NCBI RefSeq assembly: GCF_000756305.1
Contig: NZ_JRFE01000026.1
Span: 311,200 to 375,199, forward strand
DNA: 64,000 nt
Direction: 5' to 3'
From: Myxosarcina sp. GI1
Lineage (GTDB): Bacteria > Cyanobacteriota > Cyanobacteriia > Cyanobacteriales > Xenococcaceae
Each line of letters opens with the position of its first letter. The first letter of the stretch is position 1. Under the pieces are notes generated by a model, which made no database searches, had not been told where the DNA came from, and was given only the letters and a program-made list of their open reading frames with translations. Shown one piece after another: positions 51,901-60,857 of this stretch. Made by a program: the position numbers and the translations under genes.

Positions 51901-54783
51901 ACCTGCCATCACGGGGTCGAATACTACATCATTAAATGCCAAATCTTGAAGGCGCAAGTTGCCCGTTAAAGCTACATTGCCTGGTTCTGTGGGAGCAGAA
52001 ATTAAGTTTTGTCCTTGAAACTGTCCGTCAAATACGGCATCGCCGCGAAGATTGACGCTATTGGCTATTAGCTCGTTATTTTGCGTGGTTTGAGCGACGA
52101 TTTGGTCTATGGGCAGGCGATCGAAATCGACATTAGCATTGACATCTAAATTGGCGTTGGCAACATCGAGATTGCTGGTAATTTCGGAAAGCGTGAAATT
52201 ACCGTTGGCACTAATATTTTGGACTCCCGACTGGATGTCGGCACGACTGACGGTAACGGGAACGTTAATTTGGTTATTAATTACAGGATCGATCGCCCCA
52301 GATAAGTCTACTTGGGCATTAATATTGTCTGTTCTTATCCCAGAGAGATTTTTAGGGGCAAACTTATCTATAAGTAAAGCCGAACTAATACCCACCGCGT
52401 CAACATTGGCTTGCCACTGGTTATTGTTTAAATTGGCGATCGCATCTACTCTACCTTCGGCAACGGTAAGATCTGCATTTACATCGGCAACGATACTACT
52501 TAAATCGGGATCTTTGGCAAAGGTTAGCAACTGTTCTAATCTGGCGGAAAGATCGATATTGCTGGAGTTAAGATTGGCAGGAACGGGTAAAGCGGGGGCA
52601 AAGCGATTGAGATCGATACTGCCAGTTCTAACATTAGCTTGTAAATTACCCCGATTTATTTGGCTGTCTACCGCTACGGTTTCGCCATCTACGCCTAACT
52701 GTAAATCGGCATCGGCGTTGAGGCTGTTGAGATTGGGATTTTTAGCATAAGATAATAATTCTTCTACCTCGGCGTTAAGGTTAATGTTGCCCGATCGCAG
52801 TATGGTTTCAACGGGTAGACTATTTACTAAGTTGTCTAAGGGAATACCGCTAGTGGTAGCTCTAGCTTGAAGATTACCTTCATTTAATTGGCTGTCAACT
52901 GAAACATCGCCGCCGTCTATAGCTAACTGTAAATCTGCTGCTCCCTTAATTTTATCCAGATTTAGTTGGTCTATCCTACCGTTTAGATTGACATCGGCAT
53001 TGTTAAGGGCAATGGGACGCTCTAAATTGAGATTGGAATTTTGAAACTGAGCTAGATAGGGAGTTAGATATAAATTGTCTGCATTGAGTTCTGCCTGCCA
53101 TTGTTTGTTATCTAAATTGGCATCGGCAGTAACTTCAACTTCTCCCTCACCAATATTTAAGCTGGTATCCCGTAGCCACAGTTCATTGTTAGAAAATAAA
53201 ATCGCTCCCGAACCGTAAATAGCTTCGGCTGTGGTTTCGGGTTCTGGTAGTCGCCAGTTCACTACAGCTTCTGGTTTGGCTACCGTACCTCGAACTTCGC
53301 CAGTAGCATTAAGATCGCCTACTGCCACCTCTTGGGGAAATTGATAGTAAGGTCGTGCTAATTTTTCTGTGGGCAATTCTGCCTGAAAATTGAACTCAAC
53401 AGGCATTTGAGAGGTATCTATCTGACGATCTTCTTCTAAAGCCTCTTTGATATTGGTTTCGATAACTCCTGCGGCGGTAACTGCTCCCCCAGCAACGGGA
53501 GTTATCTCCAGATTTTCTAAGACAATTTGACTTAGATCGGCAGTAAAGTCGGCAGCGACGGTTTCAAACTGAGTTTTATCGACAACTAAAGTTCTGGTGT
53601 TGTTAAATTTTCCAGTTACTAAGGGATCTTTAATCGCTCCCTCTACCTGTAGTTGAGCGGTAACTTCTCCTCCCAAATTTACGGGCAGTTGGGCTTTTAT
53701 CGGTTGGGGAATACTAGCCAGGCTAAAAGGCTGTACTTCAACATTTAAATCGTAACCAGTATCTAAATTTACCTGACCTGCAACCTGAGCGACAATATCT
53801 CCTAAAGTAGCTTGAGTGTTAGTAACTTGGGCATCTCTCCCGCCAAAATCGAGTTGCGATCGCGCCGACACTGGTGCATCTAAATTGGTTGCTTCTCCAG
53901 ACACGTTCTGTAAACTAACCATTCCCTCAACATTTGCCGAGGTAAATTCTTCAAAGGAAGGAATATCAATATCTAAATCGGCATTCAAAATACCGCTATC
54001 GAGAGCGACTGGGGAGTTAGGTAATAGCGTCGTTACGTCGGATAGAGCCAAGTCTTCTACTAATAACTTGGTGTCGCTTTTGCCAGTTTCTAAAATCGTT
54101 TCGCCCTGTAAAGTGGCTGTAGCCTCTTGAATAGTCGCATCTAAATCGTAGGCGATTAACTGTTCTCCGCCCTGGTTATATTGTCCGCTACCGTCTACCG
54201 TTACTTCTATTGGTTCCTGGTTATAAGGTACGGCGGTAATATCTGCTTCCTCGATCTCCGCACCGACATTAAATTTAAGCAGAGGTTCTTTTTTTTCTTT
54301 TTGCTGTTGGGGTAAAAAGTCTAAATTTAACCACTCGCCATCGGCATTTTCTTCTACATAAACTTCAGGCTGTACCAAACTGACATCGACGGGGAGAGTC
54401 TGGCGAAAAATGAGATTAGAAATAACGGCAAACAAATTCCAATCGACCTCAATTTCCTCAACACTGAGGTTATCTGGATCGGTTTCGGTAGCTGGTAGAG
54501 TAGTTTCGCCTACGGTAATACCGCTAAACAGAGAAAAGCTCTCAACTTCGCCAACATCAATCGGGCGATCGATAAAATTGCTAATCTGAGTTTCTAAAAA
54601 GGGCGACAGTTTGTTTTTAGCTAAATACTGAATTCCCCAATAACCTAAACCTGCCAATGCCGCGATCGCTACAACTCCAACCGTTGCTTGCTTTGGCGTG
54701 GGTTTTAATTTTTGTAACCAATGCTTGATTCGATTCTCTTTGTCGGGATCGGGATTGGGCGGTCGATTATCTAGAGATGTCAT
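48949..54783 (-). CDS. TamB-like translocation/assembly protein (DUF490)
   Basis: A 1944-residue periplasmic lipid-transport or outer-membrane assembly protein. A cytosolic stretch of about 30 residues is followed by one N-terminal membrane anchor (ATVGVVAIAALAGLGYWGIQYLA). A very long repetitive beta-rich region (DUF748/AsmA-like repeats such as LNLDKIKGAADLQLAIDGGD, recurring GxVxxxLxxD patterns) follows, then a C-terminal DUF490 domain (residues about 1650-1944) with SDLITIFLNIDGE and FQVDGDLTLNGTADQPTN. It bridges the inner and outer membranes. The Omp85/TamA partner is not in this window. Length is about half more than E. coli TamB. Confidence 0.88.
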   Translation of the reverse strand: MTSLDNRPPNPDPDKENRIKHWLQKLKPTPKQATVGVVAIAALAGLGYWGIQYLAKNKLSPFLETQISNFIDRPIDVGEVESFSLFSGITVGETTLPATETDPDNLSVEEIEVDWNLFAVISNLIFRQTLPVDVSLVQPEVYVEENADGEWLNLDFLPQQQKEKKEPLLKFNVGAEIEEADITAVPYNQEPIEVTVDGSGQYNQGGEQLIAYDLDATIQEATATLQGETILETGKSDTKLLVEDLALSDVTTLLPNSPVALDSGILNADLDIDIPSFEEFTSANVEGMVSLQNVSGEATNLDAPVSARSQLDFGGRDAQVTNTQATLGDIVAQVAGQVNLDTGYDLNVEVQPFSLASIPQPIKAQLPVNLGGEVTAQLQVEGAIKDPLVTGKFNNTRTLVVDKTQFETVAADFTADLSQIVLENLEITPVAGGAVTAAGVIETNIKEALEEDRQIDTSQMPVEFNFQAELPTEKLARPYYQFPQEVAVGDLNATGEVRGTVAKPEAVVNWRLPEPETTAEAIYGSGAILFSNNELWLRDTSLNIGEGEVEVTADANLDNKQWQAELNADNLYLTPYLAQFQNSNLNLERPIALNNADVNLNGRIDQLNLDKIKGAADLQLAIDGGDVSVDSQLNEGNLQARATTSGIPLDNLVNSLPVETILRSGNINLNAEVEELLSYAKNPNLNSLNADADLQLGVDGETVAVDSQINRGNLQANVRTGSIDLNRFAPALPVPANLNSSNIDLSARLEQLLTFAKDPDLSSIVADVNADLTVAEGRVDAIANLNNNQWQANVDAVGISSALLIDKFAPKNLSGIRTDNINAQVDLSGAIDPVINNQINVPVTVSRADIQSGVQNISANGNFTLSEITSNLDVANANLDVNANVDFDRLPIDQIVAQTTQNNELIANSVNLRGDAVFDGQFQGQNLISAPTEPGNVALTGNLRLQDLAFNDVVFDPVMAGDVNVRTGEIIALNLQGQQDVIAASAEPCTRSDCKLPYIPTSLELRQGEDTAEPVIATGNKRGDVFDLNIVNFPLAVLNLAPGQAAGIQGALGGEATGDVAFNLYNFATDGEIAVERPGVGYIQADRFNANFAYNPAQNIAEISSASLDLDNSRYNLNAALDLQTGAIDGRLGIPEAYIQDVLTTFRWFTIQDLTTLFNTPDYASVEAVRPAPERETVGEAIAEKLLKLRRAENRLQEIAAAREAGGVPTQLDIQGRYTGEITFGGTISTPQASYNVEGNNWQWQPQPAYVSLVQPLGLVKEEREFIAIPEVLIRGGLEGTVANVEEARVQVQDAVLSLSGQLSPDGQDADFQVENLTVDNIANFVNIPVDVSGEINAEGSIEGTLPLPDIAGTITFTNGAFNGNILPTTIAGNFNYGGEKLDFETTQPSSIQVDASIPYPIVPGENDRLTAKADLTTEAFTLLGAFSQGYLSWVDGEGDAQLEANARLDLDREQVLYDLDANGVVNLNQAEVALETPFFSAPFKGSGKITIDNQIVNVETMNGTFAEKDLSVSGSLPILTAVNNLEQPLTVNIPEGEIAIEQLYKGDVAGEVTVTGAALEPTIGGRVALKDGTVSIPKNDSTTAEQIVKLRNDRVVAATTPVISEDATDIVVEGTNTSGSSNASSSFVTKLNDLQISFNDLALKQTFVYYFQVDGDLTLNGTADQPTNIIPKGTINLTDASVDLLNTKFVLADNRDNTLVFTPEAGLFNPYLDIQMKSEISQPQGGARLAEAGQNEISDPISQVGRSDLITIFLNIDGETEAILPDLGQANTNCIIRPNNAPLATTPQYYTEAELNRLTTCFNDIALNDEQNSQIINSPAVELTSIPTRSQGEIVSLLGDQFIAFAEQLQNSGQSDLSQQVTQFVVEPVVRRGLKSFDNQVVSLGKKAGLDYLRLFPYLEGIYEIDKNSTIRGTYRYGISGLGFSGVEDQVGSEGRIEYQLRF

Positions 54784-55313
54784 GGTTTAATCACCATAAA
54801 GCCTATAAATATAAATAACGTATTAGTGCGAGATATAACGGAGAACTGTGCAATAGAGATTTTAGAAAATTAAAGACTAGAAAAAAATTTTATATTTTTT
54901 TATGTTTACTTACTTATATCTAAGTACAGAATTAAAACAAAATCTTAACACGACCTTAAAAGTACAGCTTCTGGCTAATCCTTCAAATCCTTAATAAGTA
55001 TTTATACAGATTGATTTACCAACCGAGCCAGACGTTTAAAATAAATTGCTCGTTGACCAAGGCTTCTGCCTTGAAAAAAAGAAAGATGGCAGACGGATTT
55101 TTAAGAAAGAAGTAGGAAGGAACAAAGAAGATGTTATTTACATCCTTCATCCCTCTTCCCTCAAACTTCTTCCTTCGTTTTGGCAATATACAATCGTGGA
55201 ACGATCGCGATTTTTACACTAGGATTTTAAAAATTGTTTTTGTCGTTTTACGATAGCCTATAAACATAAAAAACTAGAATATTTTTGTATATAAGGAGTT
55301 AGAAGCGATCGCC
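54784..55313. other. 530-bp spacer between tamB and gloA
   Basis: AT-rich, with a perfect short hairpin caaggc/gccttg (55058-55073) and pyrimidine-rich tracts near 55142-55180. No gene is supported. It should hold divergent promoters for both flanking genes. Confidence 0.5.
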
Positions 55314-55742
55314 ATGAGAATGCTACACACGATGCTCAGAGTTGGCAATCTAGAAGAATCAATTAAGTTTTATTGCGATGTTTTAGGGATGAAACTACTA
55401 CGCCAAAAAGACTATCCAGGTGGTGAATTTACCCTGGCTTTTGTCGGTTATGGCGACGAATCAGACCACACGGCTATCGAACTTACTTATAACTGGGGCA
55501 AAGAAGAATACGATCTCGGTGATGCTTATGGACACATCGCTCTAGGAGTAGACGACATTTACGGCACTTGCGAAAAAATTAAAGCTCTTGGCGGTAAAGT
55601 CAGCCGCGAACCAGGTCCAATGAAACACGGCACCACCGTAATTGCTTTTGTAGAAGATCCTAATGGTTACAAAATCGAGTTGATTCAGCTAGGAACTCAA
55701 GGTTCGGCGAAAAAAGAAGAACTAGCGGAACAAAGTGCGTAA
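55314..55742 (+). CDS. gloA: Lactoylglutathione lyase (glyoxalase I)
   Basis: A 142-residue metalloenzyme that isomerises the methylglyoxal-glutathione hemithioacetal. The N-terminal His metal ligand is H5 in [10 protein letters not shown]; others are Glu in TAIELTYNW (about 60), His in [10 protein letters not shown] (about 78) and Glu in YKIELIQ (about 126). Length and residues match proteobacterial and cyanobacterial GloA (Ni2+-type). A GGAG ribosome binding site and a HIP1 octamer precede the ATG. Confidence 0.93.
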   Translation: MRMLHTMLRVGNLEESIKFYCDVLGMKLLRQKDYPGGEFTLAFVGYGDESDHTAIELTYNWGKEEYDLGDAYGHIALGVDDIYGTCEKIKALGGKVSREPGPMKHGTTVIAFVEDPNGYKIELIQLGTQGSAKKEELAEQSA

Positions 55743-55971
55743 ATAAAGAATTTTGTTTGATTGAGATTTTAACGAATTAATTGAGTATTACAAGGGCGTT
55801 TGTTAATTCTCAAGCAGAAAAAATACGAAGCGATCGCCAATTAGCTTTGCCTCATTTAAAACCATGGCGATCGCTTTTGTAAATCGTTTTTGTAAATTGA
55901 GCGATCGCGAGTTAGTACGGACAATATTGTTAAACTTGAATAAACTCAGCAATAGCACGAGGCAAGTTTTA

Positions 55972-56535
55972 ATGAATACTGTAGTGCTGAACCTAGAACC
56001 AATTGCACGTTTGACCGACGAACAGTTTTACCAGTTGTGTATTGCCAATCGCGATTTGAGTTTGGAAATGAGTGCCGAGGGAGAACTAATCGTCGTTCCA
56101 CCAGTGGTAGGAGAGATCGGCAATCGCGAAGCAGAGCTAATTACAGATTTAAATATTTGGAATCGTCAGACCAAATTGGGTAAGGTATTTAGTTCTTCGA
56201 CTATTTTTATTCTTCCTAACGGTGCTAAACGTTCTCCCGATGCTGCCTGGGTAAAATTGGCACGCTGGGAAGCGTTAACTTCAAAACAGCGCAAAAAATT
56301 TCCTCCACTCGTTCCCGATTTTGCGATCGAATTGCGTTCCGAGTCAGATAGACTGACAACATTAAGAGAAAAGATGGCGGAGTACATCAATAATGGTTTG
56401 CGTTTGGGTTGGCTAATTAATCTTCAAGATGCCGAAGTGGAAATATACCGACAAGGACAAGCTGTTGAGATAATATCGATGCCAGCAATTATTAATGGAG
56501 AAGACGTTGTACCTGGTTTTGAGCTACAGGTATAG
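55972..56535 (+). CDS. Uma2-family (DUF820) endonuclease-like protein
   Basis: A 187-residue protein of the Uma2/DUF820 family, with a PD-(D/E)XK-like fold: LSLEMSAEGELIVVPP, RSPDAAWVKLARW, VPDFAIELRSESDRL and KMAEYINNGLRLGWLI are the family's four landmarks. These proteins are extremely abundant in cyanobacteria, and their role is unclear. Start: ATG 55972 gives MNTVVLNLEPIARLTDEQF, which fits; a longer reading from 55864 is not believed. HIP1 sites lie directly upstream. Confidence 0.88.
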   Translation: MNTVVLNLEPIARLTDEQFYQLCIANRDLSLEMSAEGELIVVPPVVGEIGNREAELITDLNIWNRQTKLGKVFSSSTIFILPNGAKRSPDAAWVKLARWEALTSKQRKKFPPLVPDFAIELRSESDRLTTLREKMAEYINNGLRLGWLINLQDAEVEIYRQGQAVEIISMPAIINGEDVVPGFELQV

Positions 56536-56720
56536 TTTCAAGAGAGCGTACTCTGTACCTCATTCACCAATGAACAATGAGCAGTTTAAAGTTAGTAAAT
56601 GAAAAATTGTTCATTGTAGTTCTGTTCATTGCTCATTGATAAATCGCGATCGCATTTAACAGATTTACCCTTGTAAGGTAGATTTGAGGATAACTTGGTA
56701 TTGCGTGAATATTTATAACT

Positions 56721-57995
56721 ATGACTGTTGCCAACACTTCCTTAGATCGGCTTACATTATCTTTAGAACACGAAGCTTTAGTTAATTTACTCGCCCAACA
56801 AGAAAATATTTTAATTATTCAAGACCTCGACGGCGTGTGTATGGGTTTGGTAAAAGACCCTTTGACTAGAGTTGTCGATGCAAGATATTTAGAAGCAACC
56901 ACTGCCTTTGAGGGGCATTTTTTTGTACTAACTAACGGCGAACATATCGGCAAAAGAGGCGTAAATCGCATTGTCGAGAAAACCTTAGAAAATTCAGAAA
57001 TAGCAAAACAACAGGGTTTGTATTTACCTGGTTTGGCTGCTGGTGGCGTACAGTGGCAAGACCGCTACGGCAATGTAACTCATCCAGGGGTCAGTGAGGC
57101 GGAAATGAGCTTTTTGGATAAAGTTCCCCAAAAGCTTACTACTCAGTTAAAACAAGTACTTTCCGATGAAGCCTATGGTTTAGAACCCAGCTACATTGAA
57201 ACCTGGGTAGAGGCGGCGGTATTAGATAATCCAGTATCCCCTACAGCGAATATCAATGTTTTTTATGAGGGTCTATCGGCGGAAAATTACCGTCGTTTTC
57301 AACAAGAAGTACGAGATATAGTTGAAGAACTGCTGCAAGAAGCACAACGGCAGGGTTTGTCAGATTCTTTTTTTATTCATTATGCTCCCAATTTGGGTAG
57401 AGACGCAGCAGGGAAAGAACTAATTCGTTGGGCAAAAGATGAAGATTCGGGAACCACAGATTTTCAGTTTATGCTGCGCGGTGGCATCAAAGAGGCAGGT
57501 GTACTATCAATCTTGAACCGCTACTATTATTCACGGACTGGTAATTATCCTCTGGGTAAAGATTTTAACTCCCGACAAGCCCCCCAACAGCATTTAGAAT
57601 TACTCAAAGTCGTTACCGAAAACTTCGAGCCGCAAATTATGCCTACTATAGTCGGCGTGGGTGATACGGTAACTAGCGTCGCCGAAGAAGTAGACGGCGA
57701 ACTAACATTCGGTCGGGGTGGCAGCGATCGCGGCTTTTTAGAGTTGGTTCAGGCGATCGGTCGCGAATTCGATACGGGTAATGTTATCGTCTATGTCGAT
57801 AGTAGTGGTGGTGAGGTTAAAAACCGCAAACCGTTAAAGCTGCAAAGCGAACCAGAGTTAAAAGTCATTGAAGGTCCTGGGGATAAGCGCGATACAGAAG
57901 ATCCGCTCACTCTCAATGTAGTTTTCCCAGAAGGGCATAGACAATATATTGATGTTTTTGCCAAAGCAGCACAGCAGAGAGTAGGTAATGGGTAG
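56721..57995 (+). CDS. stpA: Glucosylglycerol-3-phosphate phosphatase
   Basis: A 424-residue enzyme that dephosphorylates glucosylglycerol-phosphate to the compatible solute glucosylglycerol, the last step of salt acclimation in many cyanobacteria. The catalytic acidic motif appears early: IIQDLDGVCMGLVKDPLTRVVD (residues about 33-54), followed by HFFVLTNGEHIGKRG. Later landmarks are LRGGIKEAGVLSILNRYYY and GVGDTVTSVAEEV. Length matches Synechocystis StpA. Its presence marks a salt-tolerant organism. The next gene begins 6 bases after its stop. Confidence 0.9.
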   Translation: MTVANTSLDRLTLSLEHEALVNLLAQQENILIIQDLDGVCMGLVKDPLTRVVDARYLEATTAFEGHFFVLTNGEHIGKRGVNRIVEKTLENSEIAKQQGLYLPGLAAGGVQWQDRYGNVTHPGVSEAEMSFLDKVPQKLTTQLKQVLSDEAYGLEPSYIETWVEAAVLDNPVSPTANINVFYEGLSAENYRRFQQEVRDIVEELLQEAQRQGLSDSFFIHYAPNLGRDAAGKELIRWAKDEDSGTTDFQFMLRGGIKEAGVLSILNRYYYSRTGNYPLGKDFNSRQAPQQHLELLKVVTENFEPQIMPTIVGVGDTVTSVAEEVDGELTFGRGGSDRGFLELVQAIGREFDTGNVIVYVDSSGGEVKNRKPLKLQSEPELKVIEGPGDKRDTEDPLTLNVVFPEGHRQYIDVFAKAAQQRVGNG

Positions 57996-58001
57996 TGGTT
58001 A

Positions 58002-58538
58002 ATGGGTGGCTTGACATCTCAACCATATTTGAATTTAATCGCGCCGACTGATACGGCGGTTGAAATCTATCTCGATCGCCCCAGTCAGTTTATTATCGAT
58101 AATCAAAAGCAGCTTTTACCAACTTGGGATAAACCTGTTACTCAGGTAATTTTAGTTTTGCAACAGTCCCGTTTATCTCTGGAACATAATACCGAAGCAG
58201 TGGCGCGAGAAAAAGACAGGTTAAGAGAACAGTTTTTTCGCTTTGGCTGTAGTTTGGTGTTTGGCTTGCGCGATCGCAATTTACTTAGCGATTTGTGCGA
58301 TCCGCGTAGTGGCTACCCAGTTATTTCTCGCGAAGGAGAAATTACCCTTAGTGATGCGGCTTTGGTCAAGGCTTTATTGGGGTTTGAGGTCATCGATTAT
58401 AATGATTGTTCTTTAATTATTCATCCTCAATGGGGCAGTGCCATGTATCCCTCAACTATTTTGACCTCTGCTGGCTTGGACGAGCTTAAACCCGTTTTGG
58501 ATAAAGCGATCGCTTTATTGGGATGGACTAGTAAATAG
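58002..58538 (+). CDS. MMADHC-like (methylmalonic aciduria/homocystinuria type D) protein
   Basis: A 178-residue protein similar to the C-terminal domain of human MMADHC, which routes cobalamin to its target enzymes. Landmarks are LPTWDKPVTQVILVLQQSRL, REQFFRFGCSLVFGLRD, CDPRSGYPVISREGEITLSDAALVKALLGF and HPQWGSAMYPSTI. Cyanobacterial homologues carry this name but their role is unproven. The ATG lies 6 bases after the stpA stop, so the two genes are probably co-transcribed. It may process or deliver a B12 form made in this B12-synthesising organism. Confidence 0.75.
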   Translation: MGGLTSQPYLNLIAPTDTAVEIYLDRPSQFIIDNQKQLLPTWDKPVTQVILVLQQSRLSLEHNTEAVAREKDRLREQFFRFGCSLVFGLRDRNLLSDLCDPRSGYPVISREGEITLSDAALVKALLGFEVIDYNDCSLIIHPQWGSAMYPSTILTSAGLDELKPVLDKAIALLGWTSK

Positions 58539-58692
58539 TGGTCTGTCAATATCTAATCCCTCTGCTTCTTTACGCAGGGGAGCAGGGTGCAGAGAGCAAA
58601 GGGAAATCTCTAGTAGAAAAAATCCTCTGCACTTCACCTATTTATCCCTCATTAAATTATATAGACAAAGCAATAGTAGCGATCGCTGTTGT

Positions 58693-60411
58693 TTATTTGG
58701 TTTTAGTTAAAGAAGGTGTTTGGCGATCGCCTGTTTCTTTATTAGTTTCCTCACTCGCTATAAACCAACCTTTATATTTAGCTGCGGTTACTAATACAAA
58801 TACCAAGTCCAAACCGACTAAGCTGGCGACAATTAATTCAGAACCACCAGTACCAAAGCCGTAGCTGTGCAAACCAGTACCGAGAACAAAATTAACTCCA
58901 TACCACGCCATCAGGACGGCGTTGAAAGCAACCACGCTAGTAACAGCCATGCCAAAATCTGCTAGCCAACCGACTAGACGACCGTGTAAGGGGACGACGT
59001 AACACATTAAAGCAATCAATGCCCAGGTTTCTTTCGGGTCCCAACCCCAAAACCGTCCCCAGGAAAAATGCGCCCAAATACCACCTAAAATAATGCCTGT
59101 TGTTAGTAATAAAACTCCTGCTTGCAGTACGCCATAGTTCCATTTAGATAGGCTGCGAATTCTAGCGGCAGCTTGAGGCACAAATAAATAATGTCCTAAC
59201 AGAATATGACCTAAACCAAATGCCAGGGCGAAACTGGCGTAACTGAGAGTAATAGTAGGTACGTGTACGCTCAACCAGAAGTTATCTCGCAGTACTGGTA
59301 CGAGAGGTTCGATAGTAGGATCGAGTACCGCAGGCAAACTATCTGCTAGAACCAAACACAATACCGACAGTGGTGCAGCGGCTAAAAGGTAATATTTGGC
59401 TCGATAGATTAACTCAAAGATTACGGCGATCGCGCCAATACCAAAACTAACCCAGATAACCGACTCGTACATATTGGTTACGGGGGGTCTACCCGCAATT
59501 TGCATTCTTTCTAAAAAGCCGTAGGCATGAATTAACAGTCCCGCACTAAAAATTCCGATCGCACCCCAGTAAAGATCTAGAGATTTAAACCATAAAACTA
59601 TCAGCATAGCTACAAAAGCCAAGCCATATAGTATCCAGGCTTTGCCAAAGGCATGAAGGCGATAGAACCTGACTTCTCTTTGTAAAGTAGCTGTTTGGGG
59701 ATATACCTGGGTACTTAAAGAAGCTAGTTTGTCTCGTAGCTGGCTGGCAGCATTGCCCAAACTAATTTCTGCTGTCGGGCGATCGCGATAGGCTTGTTTG
59801 AGATCTTCATAGACTTGTCGAACTGTTGAGGCGCGATCGGTATCGTAGTAGGTTTCTGCTTCGTTAATTCCCAACCATTTACCCTTGATACTTGTAGGAT
59901 GGGGAACCAAAGGCAGGCGATCGTTGCCTACCGTCGCAATAGTCAAAGCCAAGCGATCTTCAATAGTTAGAGCTTCCCGTTCATCTCTGGTTAGATCGAT
60001 ATCTTCTGCCTGTTTTTGTCTGGCGGTAAGAATTGTCGAACTTAAAGGCGATCGCATTAGTTCGGCAAAAGTAAAATATTTTTTATCGGGGTCTAATCCC
60101 AAATCTGCTTTTAAGGGACGATAGTTAAACAAAATAAACGGTTCTTCGTTCCAGTCGCGGTTATTAAACCATAAAGACAAGTAAGTTTGTAAATAGTCTA
60201 ATTTTTCTCCGTCTTTGGTTTGATAGCTGTTTCTACCGTGAATTTGAATTACGGTTTCTCTAGCTACCGTATCTAAAGGTTTTTTTCTGCCGTCTAGCTG
60301 TACGGCAAGGTCTTTTAACGGTTCTAGAGGTGTAGCTTGAAATTGACTAAAGGGAGTTAGAAATATTCCAATTCCTAAAACCAGTCCGATAATAAATTTA
60401 AGTAGTTTCAT
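58693..60411 (-). CDS. ccsB: Large-form System II cytochrome c synthase subunit (CcsA/ResC-like, extended N-terminus)
   Basis: A 572-residue membrane protein. After a signal sequence comes a large periplasmic domain (about residues 30-260) starting LAVQLDGRKKPLDTVARETVIQIHGR, then eight helices with the haem-handling WWD motif WGRFWGWDPKETWALI and conserved His in SVHVPTITLSYASFAL and LHGRLVG. Typical cyanobacterial CcsA is only ~330-350 residues without this leader, so this is the long variant better known from other phyla. With the ResB-like protein at 60858 it would assemble c-type cytochromes on the lumen or periplasmic side. The pair is split by a plus-strand CcbP-like gene. Confidence 0.85.
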   Translation of the reverse strand: MKLLKFIIGLVLGIGIFLTPFSQFQATPLEPLKDLAVQLDGRKKPLDTVARETVIQIHGRNSYQTKDGEKLDYLQTYLSLWFNNRDWNEEPFILFNYRPLKADLGLDPDKKYFTFAELMRSPLSSTILTARQKQAEDIDLTRDEREALTIEDRLALTIATVGNDRLPLVPHPTSIKGKWLGINEAETYYDTDRASTVRQVYEDLKQAYRDRPTAEISLGNAASQLRDKLASLSTQVYPQTATLQREVRFYRLHAFGKAWILYGLAFVAMLIVLWFKSLDLYWGAIGIFSAGLLIHAYGFLERMQIAGRPPVTNMYESVIWVSFGIGAIAVIFELIYRAKYYLLAAAPLSVLCLVLADSLPAVLDPTIEPLVPVLRDNFWLSVHVPTITLSYASFALAFGLGHILLGHYLFVPQAAARIRSLSKWNYGVLQAGVLLLTTGIILGGIWAHFSWGRFWGWDPKETWALIALMCYVVPLHGRLVGWLADFGMAVTSVVAFNAVLMAWYGVNFVLGTGLHSYGFGTGGSELIVASLVGLDLVFVLVTAAKYKGWFIASEETNKETGDRQTPSLTKTK

Positions 60412-60425
60412 AAATTTACCTGCTT

Positions 60426-60794
60426 ATGTCTGATATCGAAATAGATGAAGTTCGCGAAGAAAGAATCACTATGGAAGCTGTAGTCGATGCTTATGACGAA
60501 GTAGAAAGAGCGATGGGTTGGTACTACTATTTGGAGGATAGACTCAACTTTCCTTTTCAGGCTAAGTGGATAAGTAACAAACGAGATAAAGGAACAGAAG
60601 TTACGGTAGTCGAAATGTCACCAGAAGATGATTGCTTGGGACAGATGTTGGTTGAAGTTAGCTACCAAGAAGGCGAACTAGAAGATATTTTCACTGCACG
60701 TCTTGGAGACATAAAGCCTATTGATGGGGATGCTACAACCAGAGAAGCGATCGCCGATTGGCATTATTGGTTAACGAGAGGATATGAGTTCTGA
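60426..60794 (+). CDS. CcbP-like calcium-binding protein
   Basis: A 122-residue acidic protein resembling the CcbP family of cyanobacterial calcium-binding proteins: EEVERAMGWYYYLEDRLNFPFQAKWI, VVEMSPEDDCLGQMLVEV and EDIFTARLGDI are the landmarks. It lacks EF-hands; the many acidic side chains bind Ca2+ on the surface. It lies in reverse between the two cytochrome c biogenesis genes, just 15 bases after the start of one and 64 from the end of the other. Confidence 0.75.
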   Translation: MSDIEIDEVREERITMEAVVDAYDEVERAMGWYYYLEDRLNFPFQAKWISNKRDKGTEVTVVEMSPEDDCLGQMLVEVSYQEGELEDIFTARLGDIKPIDGDATTREAIADWHYWLTRGYEF

Positions 60795-60827
60795 ATGATA
60801 TTGCTCCCTAAATCCCCTGCCCCCTAT

Positions 60828-60850
60828 AATCTCCCAAGCTTTGGGGGATT
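60828..60850. terminator. Hairpin between the CcbP-like gene and the ResB-like gene
   Basis: aatctccc pairs with gggggatt (one G-T) around aagctt-type loop bases. It lies between two convergent stop codons and could end both transcripts. The neighbouring cccctgccccc tract resembles dispersed repeats. Confidence 0.6.
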
Positions 60851-60857
60851 GGGGAGC

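Noticed and set aside
55058..55073. Terminator in the tamB-gloA spacer
   Set aside because: The caaggc/gccttg hairpin lacks a T-tract in either orientation.
55864..55971. Longer N-terminus for the Uma2-family protein
   Set aside because: The added residues are not family-like and cross a HIP1-rich leader; ATG 55972 gives the usual start.
58538..58864. 108-codon plus-strand frame after the MMADHC-like gene
   Set aside because: Its 3' half runs antisense through the CcsA-like gene and the composition is not protein-like.
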